Source: an uncultured Mobiluncus sp. (lineage in GTDB: Bacteria; Actinomycetota; Actinomycetes; Actinomycetales; Actinomycetaceae). Taken from it: a stretch of 64,000 nucleotides of DNA. The stretch spans positions 62,001-126,000 of the forward strand of contig NZ_CABTWO010000004.1 in the NCBI RefSeq assembly GCF_902488535.1, in the 5' to 3' direction. Position numbers and translations under genes: made by a program. Under the pieces are notes generated by a model. It had not been told where the DNA came from, did no database searches, and worked only from the letters and a program-made list of their open reading frames with translations. How positions within the stretch are numbered: the first letter of the stretch is position 1; every line of letters starts with the position of its first letter. Of the stretch, positions 27,271 through 35,170 are shown one piece after another.

Positions 27271-29589
27271 CTATTTGGAGCTGGGTGTCGGGGTAGGACC
27301 GATGGATTGCAGGGTCACAAAGACCTGGTTCAGTTGCTCCCGGGACACTGCACCGGGGCCGCCCAAGGCCGTGGCCGTGCGTGCCTGGAGACGCACAATC
27401 TCAGCGGCAATGCTCGCGTCCAAGGATTTCCCTCGGGCGTTGGGCAACAGCAGAATCGGCCCGTCTGACAGCACCCCGCCAGCTACCGCGTCGACCGGGT
27501 TCGTTCCGGATGCCAAGTAAACCTGCGCGGAGCCTTGCGGGAACTGATATTTGCTGATTTCACGGGCGGTCTGGTAACGGTCAGCCCCAAAAATCCGCTC
27601 GCTGGCGCGCCCGGCGGCAGCTTGCGACAAAACCGCGTCTGACACCGCGCCCGAACCGCCCAAAGCCACCACTTTGGCCGGATTAATCGCCGCAATCGTT
27701 TGGGCTACGACCGCGGGCAGCTTGCCGCTAGTGGGAACCAAAATGACCGGCCCAGCCGTCAGCGAACCGGCCGCCAACGCATCCACTCCCCGCGACATTT
27801 CCGCCAGGAATACGACACTAGCCGGTCGGATTTCCGCAGCGTGACGGGCAATGAGAGTGGAAGTTTCCACCCGGTCGCGGCCTCCGATTCGGTCGGTCGC
27901 CGCCCCCGCTGCCACAGTGTTCAACACCGCGTCACTGACCGCTCCGGTACCGCCCAAAGCGACCACCTTGGTAGCTTTCGCTTCCCGCACGTAGTTCGCG
28001 ACCGCCGCTTGGGCATCCCGTTTATCCAGCACCAGCACAATCGGGCCATCCGTGAGCGACCCTCCGGCCAGCGCGTCAGCGGTGTTCACCCCGTTAGCCA
28101 CGTAGACCGTACGCGAACCCTGCGGGAAAGCGTGCCGGGCAATTTCGATAGAGGTACCCACCCGGTCTTGCCCAGCTAGAACCGTGGGGATTCCCTTATT
28201 GACCTGATCTTGCTGCGACTGATTGAAGTTAGGGGAAACAATGGGGTTACCTGGCTCAGAAACGTATTGCGCCACCATTTGCCGCAGCGTCGGCAAGAAT
28301 GCATAAAAGGCGTTGCCCGGGCAGGCGGTAGCGCCAACGTCACGGTGCCCGGAGACGACCGGAGCCATAAAATCATGTCCGTCTTTACGAATGTTGGTCT
28401 GCAGATTCAACGGGTCCAAGCCGGTGGGCCGCAGCTTGTAAGCCACGACGCGCGCAACCGTGTCTACGGCCGCGTCCGACGGCCGGAAGTCCATGTAATT
28501 ACCCAGCACGGAAATCCCGAAGGTCGTGCTGTTTACGCCATAGGCGTGCCCGCCGACGATGTTGGAGGACCAGAAGTTGCCGGCGCGGCCCTGCCAGGCT
28601 CGCCCAAAGTTATCCACCAGCACGTTGTAGCCGATGTCTCCCCACTTCAAACTGATGGCGTGGTAGCGATAGATGGAACGCAGGATGGCCGGGACGTCTC
28701 CGGGGGAATAGTTGTTTCCCGTGGCGGTGTGGTGCACTACTGCTCCACGGACCGTGCCCGCCCGGAGTCTCCACCCCATCCAGGACTCGTCCGCTCCCCA
28801 GTCAGCCCGGGAATAAACCGTGGCAGGTTGTCCCGTCGCCGGGACGTTGGTCCAAGCATTTTGGGCCGGGTCGGGGGGAATAACCTGTTTACCGGCGTCA
28901 CTAGTGTTGTTATCGGGCTTTTCTTTACCCCCGTCCGGGCCGGTGGCGATGCTGGGCTTCACCCCGGCGGACACAAATACTTGCGTGTCACCCGTTTCTA
29001 CGGTGGCAAAAGCGTGGTCCTCGGCTTTGGTTTGGGAATCAATCACCTCTACGGTCGGCTGCAGTTTCGCTCCCTGCGGGATTACCACAGCGATTTGCGC
29101 TGCCGCTACGTTGGTCAAAATCCACGGCTCGGTAGCGTTGAGTGTGGCGTCTTTACTGGACTCAAATTCTTCACCGATGGTTTGCCACTCGCTCCAGGCT
29201 CCGCCTTGCAGGTAACGCCCCAATATCACTAGGGGCTGCGGACCGCGAGCTGACCACCGCGCCGCTATCAACGCCACGGGTGCTTGCGCTGTCACGGTGG
29301 AGACGAGCTTGTTCGTCTGGCCTAACTCAACCGCAGCTGCGGATCGTGATTCCCGAAGTATTCCTTGACTGTCGAGCAAGGCCACCTCGCCTTGCCGGGA
29401 GGCTTGAAATGCTGCCGTTTTCTGTTTCAGTTCAGCGTTGCCCAGACCGTCCAGAGCCGGCTGGCTCACAAAATCGGAACTGACGTTATCAGCAATACCA
29501 CTGTCCCCCTCTGCTGCTGAAGCTACCGCCGCCGGGCTAGCCAACAGACTAAAAGCCAATAAAGTCCCCATAATGACGCGCTTACGCAT
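27271..29589 (-). CDS. Secreted peptidoglycan amidase with three cell-wall-binding repeats (CWB2)
   Basis: A 772-residue exported protein. Residues 1-26 are a signal peptide (RKRVIMGTLLAFSLLA, cleavage after ASA). Residues about 255-435 form an amidase_2/PGRP domain with likely zinc ligands His in GAVVHHTATG (near 283), His in SGHRDVGATACPG (near 413) and a Cys or nearby residue there; such enzymes cut the MurNAc-L-Ala bond. Residues about 470-765 are three CWB2 repeats, each with GxDRxxTSxxIA then ADALAAGSLTDGP. CWB2 binds wall-associated anionic glycan in clostridia. Placed beside the glycan and LCP genes, it may bind the glycan made here. A terminator follows. Confidence 0.87.
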   Translation of the reverse strand: MRKRVIMGTLLAFSLLASPAAVASAAEGDSGIADNVSSDFVSQPALDGLGNAELKQKTAAFQASRQGEVALLDSQGILRESRSAAAVELGQTNKLVSTVTAQAPVALIAARWSARGPQPLVILGRYLQGGAWSEWQTIGEEFESSKDATLNATEPWILTNVAAAQIAVVIPQGAKLQPTVEVIDSQTKAEDHAFATVETGDTQVFVSAGVKPSIATGPDGGKEKPDNNTSDAGKQVIPPDPAQNAWTNVPATGQPATVYSRADWGADESWMGWRLRAGTVRGAVVHHTATGNNYSPGDVPAILRSIYRYHAISLKWGDIGYNVLVDNFGRAWQGRAGNFWSSNIVGGHAYGVNSTTFGISVLGNYMDFRPSDAAVDTVARVVAYKLRPTGLDPLNLQTNIRKDGHDFMAPVVSGHRDVGATACPGNAFYAFLPTLRQMVAQYVSEPGNPIVSPNFNQSQQDQVNKGIPTVLAGQDRVGTSIEIARHAFPQGSRTVYVANGVNTADALAGGSLTDGPIVLVLDKRDAQAAVANYVREAKATKVVALGGTGAVSDAVLNTVAAGAATDRIGGRDRVETSTLIARHAAEIRPASVVFLAEMSRGVDALAAGSLTAGPVILVPTSGKLPAVVAQTIAAINPAKVVALGGSGAVSDAVLSQAAAGRASERIFGADRYQTAREISKYQFPQGSAQVYLASGTNPVDAVAGGVLSDGPILLLPNARGKSLDASIAAEIVRLQARTATALGGPGAVSREQLNQVFVTLQSIGPTPTPSSK

Positions 29590-29681
29590 AAGTTCCTCCC
29601 ATCAGTGCCAGAATCTAGCATTCCTGATTTATTCATCTCTGTCCAGATGTATTTGCTCAAAACTTCAGAATTATCTTGCGT

Positions 29682-29699
29682 TTTGATGCGCTTTGATGC
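29682..29699. repeat. Two 8-base direct repeats, one helical turn apart
   Basis: TTTGATGC occurs at 29682-29689 and 29692-29699, a 10-base period, in the spacer between the divergent amidase and GT genes. The same spacer has CCAGT/ACTGG inverted arms with GTAAC direct copies near 29730. They could be protein-binding sites for both promoters. Confidence 0.4.
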
Positions 29700-29810
29700 T
29701 GAATTTTCACACCAGTAACAATGGTAACACAACTGGAGCCGCCTCCCCCGGATTTCTTGCTCCAAAAATCCGCTTTCACTGATTTCGCTCTCAAATGACA
29801 CAATATAAAG

Positions 29811-30545
29811 GTGCGTGAAAATGGGAAGGACACCAACCAAGCTGTGCCGCAGACACCGCAGCATCGAACTGCAGCTCAAGAAGTTGCTCTAGTTGTACCT
29901 ATTTACAACGAAGGTCCGGTAATTGCCAAGGTGCTCAACGAGGCGAAAACCATTTTCCCTCACATTATCTGCGTAGACGATGGTTCCGTCGATGATTCCG
30001 CTGCTTTAGCTCGTGCCGCCGGCGCCACTGTCCTGACCCACGCTATCAACTTGGGACAAGGTGCCGCCCTACAGACCGGAATCACCTACTACTTGCAAGC
30101 CACCGACCTTCCCTATGTCGCGACTTTCGACGCCGACGGCCAGCACCAAGCCGATGACGTCGTTTCTATGTGGAAACGCGCCAAAACAGACGAACTCGAC
30201 ATCATCTTTGGTTCCCGGTTTTTGTCCGAAAGGCAAGAGATGGGCGCAGCCAAGCGTATCGTGCTGAAAACCGCCGCCTGGGCCACCGCTCGCACGACCC
30301 ACATGGAGCTTACCGACGCTCACAACGGACTGCGACTGCTGTCGCGCCGGGCGGCGGGCAAGTTGAATCTAAAGCAAAACCGTATGGCCCACGCTTCGGA
30401 AATCGTGGCGCAGCTGGGCAAAAGCGGTCTGCCCTGGGCGGAAATGCCGGTCCATATCCGCTACACAGACTATTCCAAAGCCAAGGGTCAATCCCTGTGG
30501 AACTCGATAAACATCGTCATGGATTTAGTTATGGGGGTGCGTTGA
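29811..30545 (+). CDS. Polyprenyl-phosphate sugar synthase-like GT2
   Basis: A 244-residue GT2 of the dolichyl-phosphate-mannose synthase (DPM1) type: VALVVPIYNEGPVIAKVLNEA, IICVDDGSVDDSAALARAAGATVLTHAINLGQGAALQTGI, YVATFDADGQHQADDVV (DxD), and NGLRLLSRRAAGKL. These enzymes load a sugar onto a polyprenyl phosphate at the membrane. A DUF2304 membrane gene follows immediately, a frequent pairing. The start is uncertain: GTG at 29811 has CACAAT six bases upstream (leaderless option); GTG at 29844 has GGGAAGGA 13 bases upstream. Confidence 0.83.
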   Translation: MRENGKDTNQAVPQTPQHRTAAQEVALVVPIYNEGPVIAKVLNEAKTIFPHIICVDDGSVDDSAALARAAGATVLTHAINLGQGAALQTGITYYLQATDLPYVATFDADGQHQADDVVSMWKRAKTDELDIIFGSRFLSERQEMGAAKRIVLKTAAWATARTTHMELTDAHNGLRLLSRRAAGKLNLKQNRMAHASEIVAQLGKSGLPWAEMPVHIRYTDYSKAKGQSLWNSINIVMDLVMGVR

Positions 30546-30546
30546 C

Positions 30547-30999
30547 GTGGACGTTTTCACAAGTGTGGCCGGGCTGGTTCCCGCTTTGGCCCCGACACTG
30601 CTGGCTTGGGCCGCGGCCGGCCAATGGGGTATCAAGATTGTCCTGTTAATTGTGGTCGCGGTGGGGCTGGTTTACGTGTCCCGCCTGCAAGGAGCCCGCG
30701 ACCTGGCATTGCGGCGTATTCTGGCGCTACTGTTCGCGGTTTTGGCAGCCGTGGCAATCATCTATCCGCCGGTTATTTCCGCGGTCGCGGCGTTCCTCGG
30801 CGTGGGGCGCGGCACTGATTTGCTGCTGTATCTGCTGGTTATTGTGGTGTTGGCGACCTGGCTGGTGCAGTGGCGTTACAACATCGCGGTCCAGGCGCGC
30901 TTGACCGAACTGACCCGGGCTCTGGCCTTGGCAGAAGCGCGGCTCACCAACCCTAACGACGAGCCAAAACCCGATACCGCAGCCGCAGACCACAGCTAA
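30547..30999 (+). CDS. DUF2304 family membrane protein
   Basis: A 150-residue protein with three hydrophobic segments (WGIKIVLLIVVAVGLVYVS; LALLFAVLAAVAIIYPPVISA; LLLYLLVIVVLATWLVQW) and a charged helix TELTRALALAEARL at the end. This is the DUF2304 pattern: a small membrane partner usually encoded next to a DPM1-like GT2, as here with a one-base gap. It may anchor the GT or act on the lipid-linked sugar; the biochemical role is unknown. GTG start. Its 3' end overlaps the convergent rhamnosyltransferase-like gene by 47 bases. Confidence 0.78.
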   Translation: MDVFTSVAGLVPALAPTLLAWAAAGQWGIKIVLLIVVAVGLVYVSRLQGARDLALRRILALLFAVLAAVAIIYPPVISAVAAFLGVGRGTDLLLYLLVIVVLATWLVQWRYNIAVQARLTELTRALALAEARLTNPNDEPKPDTAAADHS

Positions 31000-31879
31000 T
31001 CAATTTCAGCAACGGCGAGAAATACGGACGGTCTGCATAGAGCCGGTCTAAGAAAATCCGCGCTGAATCGTGGTGAGCTCGCAAGACCCGCAGATTGCGT
31101 TTCTGACCCACCCCCAGCGTCTTGTTACCGGTCGTAGCTCCCTGCTCGTGTACCGCCACAGCACTGCCCACGAATAGCGCCCCACGTCCCAGGAAACGCT
31201 GAGCCCGCCAAGCCAAGTCCATATCTTCAAAGTACATAAAATAAGCCGGGTCAAAACCGCCCAACTGCTCCCAATCCCGGCGGCGAATCAAGATGCATGC
31301 CCCGCTGACCCAGTCCACCTCAGCTGAGCCAGTCCCCCGCCAAGATGACCCCCAGTACCGACGGGTCCACGGGTTTCCCGGCCACACTCGACCCAGTAGG
31401 GCGTGGCCTATCCCTATGGAAATATAGGGAAAAGACCGGCCGGTCGGGTAACGCGTGCCGGTTTCGTCCACTAGGGCGGGACCGATGAGGGCCGCCGTGG
31501 GATGGGCTTCGGCGGCGGTAATCAGGGTGTCTAAAGCGCCGGGGGTCAGGCGCAAATCCGGGTTAGCAAACACCAGCCACGGCTCACTACCCCCAAAATC
31601 GGAACCAAAATTATTACCCGCTCCGAATCCCGGATTGCCCGGTAAAGACCGGTATTCCGCCCCGAATTCTTGGCAGGCTGCTACCACCGCGGTATCACAG
31701 TTCTCTGAGTTGTCCACCACCACAGTGTGAATTACCTGATGGGAGGCTTCGGAAAGGCTCTGTAACAGGCCGCGAATCCCCTCCCCGCAGTGGTAAGCGA
31801 CCGTCACCACACGGATAGCCGGGTCGCTGTCACCAGATGCCGGGATCGGACTGGTGGGGATGGCGGACACACTCGACAC
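30953..31879 (-). CDS. Family 2 glycosyltransferase, rhamnosyltransferase-like (WbbL-type)
   Basis: About 308 residues: IRVVTVAYHCGEGIRGLLQSL, VVDNSENCDTAVV, GNPGFGAGNNFGSDF, WLVFANPDLRLTPGALDTL (the NPDxxL motif), and WVSGACILIRRRDWEQLGGFDPAYFMYFEDMDLAWRAQ. The NPGFGxGNN, NPD and FMYFEDxDL motifs are those of WbbL/Rv3265c-type rhamnosyltransferases that add rhamnose to lipid-linked GlcNAc. The GTG at 31879 is chosen since GGGAGGGAAAG lies just upstream and the first fold strand follows. It may start the linker that joins glycan to peptidoglycan. Confidence 0.82.
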   Translation of the reverse strand: MSSVSAIPTSPIPASGDSDPAIRVVTVAYHCGEGIRGLLQSLSEASHQVIHTVVVDNSENCDTAVVAACQEFGAEYRSLPGNPGFGAGNNFGSDFGGSEPWLVFANPDLRLTPGALDTLITAAEAHPTAALIGPALVDETGTRYPTGRSFPYISIGIGHALLGRVWPGNPWTRRYWGSSWRGTGSAEVDWVSGACILIRRRDWEQLGGFDPAYFMYFEDMDLAWRAQRFLGRGALFVGSAVAVHEQGATTGNKTLGVGQKRNLRVLRAHHDSARIFLDRLYADRPYFSPLLKLISCGLRLRYRVLARR

Positions 31880-31962
31880 GAACTTTCCCTCCCTGGCGCA
31901 AAAATCTAGCAAAATCATCGGTTCCGGCACAGCCGTGCCAGGAAATACCCGACGCTTAAGTC

Positions 31963-31968
31963 TACAAT
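31963..31968 (+). promoter_or_regulatory. Predicted -10 hexamer of leaderless LCP gene
   Basis: TACAAT ends six bases before the GTG at 31975. No Shine-Dalgarno site is present. Confidence 0.5.
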
Positions 31969-31974
31969 GGCTGG

Positions 31975-33435
31975 GTGTCATCAAAGCACCACCCTATTGC
32001 CTCGCACGCCGCCGCTCTGACGCGCCCGCGGCGGGGGTTGCGCATTTTGAGTCTCGTCGGAGTGTTCTTGGCGATTTTTAGCCTGAGCTTCGCAGGTCTG
32101 GTAAACGCCGACATTTCCTCGTGGACTAAGAAAGTGAACCTAAACGCTTTCCTGGACGACAATCGCAAAGAGAAAAAGCTCCCGGAAGACAGCTTCGCAA
32201 ACCGTGACTTGAACGTGCTGGTCATCGGTTCGGACTACCGGACACAGAAGGAGTATGACGAGACCGGTCAACGGATTACCGGGATGCGCTCGGACACGAC
32301 TATGGTGGCGCATATTAGCGCGGATCGCACCCGAGTGGAAGTCATGTCTATTCCGCGTGACCTGATGGTGAAGCGCCCGGCTTGTCTGCGCGCTGACGGG
32401 AAAACCGAACCCGCCAGTTCGGGTTACGTCCAGTTCAACTCCGTTTTTGCCCTGCTGGGGCAGGACGAGGACGTGGCCGCCGCCACGGCCTGCACCATGA
32501 AAACTGTCGAACAGCTGACCGGGATTTTCCTTGACGAATTTATGGTTGTGAACTTTGACGGCTTCCAAGATATGGTCGCGGCCCTGGGCGGAGTACCGAT
32601 ATGCCTGGAAGAAAAGATGAAAGACACCAAAGGCACCATTGACCTCCCCGCCGGGTGCCAAACGCTGAACCCCCAACAGGCGCTCGGTTTTGCCCGTGCT
32701 CGCTACGGGGTGGGCGACGGGTCAGACATTTCCCGGATTGGCCGCCAGCAGCAGCTAATTGGCGCCATGATGAAAGAAGCCAAGAGCCGTAATCTGTTGA
32801 CCGACCTGCCGTCCCTTTACGCTTTCCTGCGAGCCGGGATGCGTTCTCTGACCACCTCCGAAACTTTCGGAAACGCCAAGAATCTGGGCGGATTGGCGCT
32901 GTCCCTTTCAAAAGTCAAGCCCAGCAACATTCGCTTTTACACTCTGCCGTTCGGGGAATACGCTTTCGACCGGGCGCGCGTGGCGGTGGCTGACAATGCC
33001 ACGGATATGTTTGATGCCTTGCGGATGGACAAGCGGGTTCCCTCCATTTTCCCTTACCAGGACATGAACGGGAACCTCCACGTGCCCAGTGAGCAGGCTC
33101 CGGCGTCCTCCAACTCTCCTAATTCCGCCAGTTCCGGCGGGTCTGTCCCTTCACAAGGGAATAGCACCGGTCGTACCGGAGGGTCGCCTTCTCGGGGGAC
33201 GAGTGGGACGAGCGGGGGCAATTCTGCTCACTCCGGGCAAACCGCGGGAGGCTCGGCGAACAGCAACCCTACCGGTAACAACGCGGGCAACACTGACGCC
33301 CCGGCACATAACTCAGGTACTGCGGACAATTCGAACTCGACCGGTACGGGCGAAACGGGAGGAGACTCTGCCAATAACGGCCCATCTGGGGAAACGTCCG
33401 GAGGTAGCGGCACGTGGCAGGATCCCCAGCAATGA
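31975..33435 (+). CDS. LytR-CpsA-Psr (LCP) glycan-attachment enzyme with long Ser/Gly/Asn tail
   Basis: A 486-residue membrane-anchored protein. A short cytoplasmic tail and one helix (LRILSLVGVFLAIFSLSFAGLV, about 24-45) precede an LCP domain (about 70-340) with NVLVIGSDYR, GMRSDTTMVAHI, VEVMSIPRDLMVK, FDGFQDMVAALGGVPICL, ALGFARARYGVGDGSDISRIGRQQ. The Asp and Arg residues of these motifs bind metal and pyrophosphate in LCP enzymes, which move glycans from lipid carrier to peptidoglycan outside the cell. Residues about 365-486 are low-complexity Ser/Gly/Asn/Thr and probably span the wall. Its stop overlaps the start of the next LCP gene by ATGA. Leaderless GTG start. Confidence 0.88.
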   Translation: MSSKHHPIASHAAALTRPRRGLRILSLVGVFLAIFSLSFAGLVNADISSWTKKVNLNAFLDDNRKEKKLPEDSFANRDLNVLVIGSDYRTQKEYDETGQRITGMRSDTTMVAHISADRTRVEVMSIPRDLMVKRPACLRADGKTEPASSGYVQFNSVFALLGQDEDVAAATACTMKTVEQLTGIFLDEFMVVNFDGFQDMVAALGGVPICLEEKMKDTKGTIDLPAGCQTLNPQQALGFARARYGVGDGSDISRIGRQQQLIGAMMKEAKSRNLLTDLPSLYAFLRAGMRSLTTSETFGNAKNLGGLALSLSKVKPSNIRFYTLPFGEYAFDRARVAVADNATDMFDALRMDKRVPSIFPYQDMNGNLHVPSEQAPASSNSPNSASSGGSVPSQGNSTGRTGGSPSRGTSGTSGGNSAHSGQTAGGSANSNPTGNNAGNTDAPAHNSGTADNSNSTGTGETGGDSANNGPSGETSGGSGTWQDPQQ

Positions 33436-34769
33436 CTTTACCGCCGTCATTTTCGCCGGGCAGTTCCCAGCCCCGCCCTGCCCCGGAAGATCCCCCAAAA
33501 AATCCACAGCAGGCTAGCCAGGTGACTTACCCGGCTTTTCCAGGCAGCTCAAGCGCGGCGGGCCGACCGGATTTACGCACTGCCGTGGTGGTGGGCGGCT
33601 CTACCACGCCATCGACGCAGCGCCAGGGCTTGAGCTACGCGGACTTGGCGCTGCCAGCCGCTTATGCCCCCGGTTCGGCCGCGAGCCACCGCCCCGGCAC
33701 ATCCAGCACACCTAGCACACCCCCGGCGAAACCGGCCAGTCCAAGGCCCGCACCCGGCCTCGTGACCAGTCCGAAGTCACCCCCGCCCGCCGGTCGGCCC
33801 CGCTCCGGCGTCGCCACCCGCAGCTGGCCAAAACGCATCCTCATCACCATCTTGACCCTGCTCTTGGCACTGGTTTTGGCCATCGTGTTTTGGGGGCTGT
33901 TCCTGAACAATCGGGTCAATACGAATATCGGTCGCGCTGATGCCTTGAGCGGTGCGGCCGACACGCCGGGCACGACCTGGCTCATCGCCGGTTCGGACTC
34001 CCGCGAAGGCACCGCCGAGGCGAACAGCGGGGTGGAGGGCCAGCGTTCCGACACAATTCTTTTGCTGCATCAAGCCACCAACGGAACTGCCATACTGGTT
34101 TCTCTGCCGCGCGACACCTATGTCGAAATTCCAGGTCATGGCCGTAATAAGCTCAACGCTGCGTTTTCTGAGGGCGGTCCGGCGCTGCTGGTTTCCACCG
34201 TCGAAGGCTTGACCGGACTGACCATCGACCATTATGTGCAAATCGGTTTCAACGGGGTCTCCCAGGTCGTCGACGGGGTCGGCGGAATCAACCTGTGCTG
34301 GGACCAGACGTTTTCCGACCGGATGTCCGGTCTCAGTTGGCAAGCCGGCTGTCACGATGTGGACGGGCCGACCGCCCTGTTGTTTGCGCGGATGCGCTAC
34401 TCCGACCCGCTGGGCGACATCGGACGCACCCAACGCCAACGCCTAGTCATCAGCTCTACTCTAAAGAAAGCGCTGAGCCCGGAAGTGCTGATTAATCCTG
34501 CCCGACAAGTGGCACTGGCCGACGCTGGCGCGGCCGCTCTGACAGTTGACCGTTCTGCCCAGACCATTGATATTGCTCGGCTGGCGCTGGCACTGCGGAA
34601 GGCCGGGGACGGCGGTCTGCAGGGAGTGCCGCCCATCGCGTCGCTCGGTTACAACCCCGGCGGTGGGGTCGGCTCGACGGTGAAACTGGACGAGAACCGC
34701 ACCCCCGCTTTCTGGGAAGGGCTGCGTAATGGAACCCTCACCCCTGCCGACCTGACCCCGCAGTTCTAG
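33432..34769 (+). CDS. LCP glycan-attachment enzyme with Pro-rich cytoplasmic N-terminus
   Basis: About 445 residues. Residues 1-130 are Pro/Ser/Ala-rich and predicted cytoplasmic and disordered; one helix follows (KRILITILTLLLALVLAIVFWGLFL). The LCP domain is shorter than in the partner: TTWLIAGSDSREGT, GQRSDTILLLHQA, ILVSLPRDTYVEIPG, YVQIGFNGVSQVVDGVGGINLC, ALLFARMRYSDPLGDIGRTQRQ. All key Asp/Arg motifs are kept. It is coupled by ATGA to the upstream LCP gene, so the pair is co-made and probably shares the same glycan. The disordered part is at the opposite end from the partner's. Confidence 0.87.
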   Translation: MTLPPSFSPGSSQPRPAPEDPPKNPQQASQVTYPAFPGSSSAAGRPDLRTAVVVGGSTTPSTQRQGLSYADLALPAAYAPGSAASHRPGTSSTPSTPPAKPASPRPAPGLVTSPKSPPPAGRPRSGVATRSWPKRILITILTLLLALVLAIVFWGLFLNNRVNTNIGRADALSGAADTPGTTWLIAGSDSREGTAEANSGVEGQRSDTILLLHQATNGTAILVSLPRDTYVEIPGHGRNKLNAAFSEGGPALLVSTVEGLTGLTIDHYVQIGFNGVSQVVDGVGGINLCWDQTFSDRMSGLSWQAGCHDVDGPTALLFARMRYSDPLGDIGRTQRQRLVISSTLKKALSPEVLINPARQVALADAGAAALTVDRSAQTIDIARLALALRKAGDGGLQGVPPIASLGYNPGGGVGSTVKLDENRTPAFWEGLRNGTLTPADLTPQF

Positions 34770-34811
34770 GTTTTTACGCAAGTATTTCACTAAGTTCCCG
34801 CCGTTCGCAAA

Positions 34812-34834
34812 GACACCCGGCTGGGCGGGGTGTC
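34812..34834. repeat. 7-base inverted repeat after the second LCP gene
   Basis: GACACCC (34812-34818) pairs with GGGTGTC (34828-34834). It may end LCP transcription, but there is no T-run after it. Confidence 0.4.
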
Positions 34835-34921
34835 GCTCGTTTGGATAGCTGCGCTGGGCGGGGCCTCGCTTATTTGGAGAGCCAGCCCGGCGGGGTGTCG
34901 CTCGTCAGCGGGGCGAGAGGA
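34824..34921. repeat. Three imperfect tandem copies of a 32-33 base unit
   Basis: Units start at 34824, 34857 and 34889. The first and third share a 17-base core (GGCGGGGTGTCGCTCGT); the middle copy is diverged (GGCGGGGCCTCGCTTA). The copies after the core share TTTGGA-like parts only in units one and two. Confidence 0.6.
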
Positions 34922-35046
34922 GCGAAGGCGGAGGTACTCGCAGGCGACGCTAGGGGGTGAGGAAAATGCTATGCTCTGCAAGCATTTTCCGAGGGGGGTC
35001 TGTGACCCCCCAAGTCGCGCGAGACCTCCGCGAGCGACATCTCGCC
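34889..35046. repeat. Imperfect 158-base palindromic element between LCP and purE
   Basis: Outer arms 34889-34905 and 35030-35046 match in 14 of 17 bases when folded. The inner arms GGAAAATGCT (34961-34970) and AGCATTTTCC (34981-34990) match perfectly around a 10-base loop. A separate perfect 8-base stem, GGGGGGTC/GACCCCCC, lies at 34993-35011 with a 3-base loop. No coding frame is convincing here. The whole stretch 34770-35170 therefore holds no gene. It could be a miniature inverted-repeat element or a structured RNA. Confidence 0.6.
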
Positions 35047-35158
35047 CACCCAAACCCAGGCGTGATCGACATCCCACCCGAACCACGATTCTCGTGACAC
35101 CCGGCCGAACGCGAGGACGAATGGCGCAATCGCCGCACCGGGCTGCAAACCAGCGGGG

Positions 35159-35164
35159 TAGAAT
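35159..35164 (+). promoter_or_regulatory. Predicted -10 hexamer of leaderless purE
   Basis: TAGAAT ends six bases before the ATG at 35171. No ribosome site precedes the start. Confidence 0.55.
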
Positions 35165-35170
35165 GACGTT

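Noticed and set aside
28210..29232. Long plus-strand frame (340 codons) opposite the amidase gene
   Set aside because: It is antisense to a gene with signal peptide, zinc site and CWB2 repeats; its composition is rich in Arg/Gly/Val without any domain pattern.
32140..32676. Minus-strand frame opposite the first LCP gene
   Set aside because: Antisense to intact LCP motifs; no family features.
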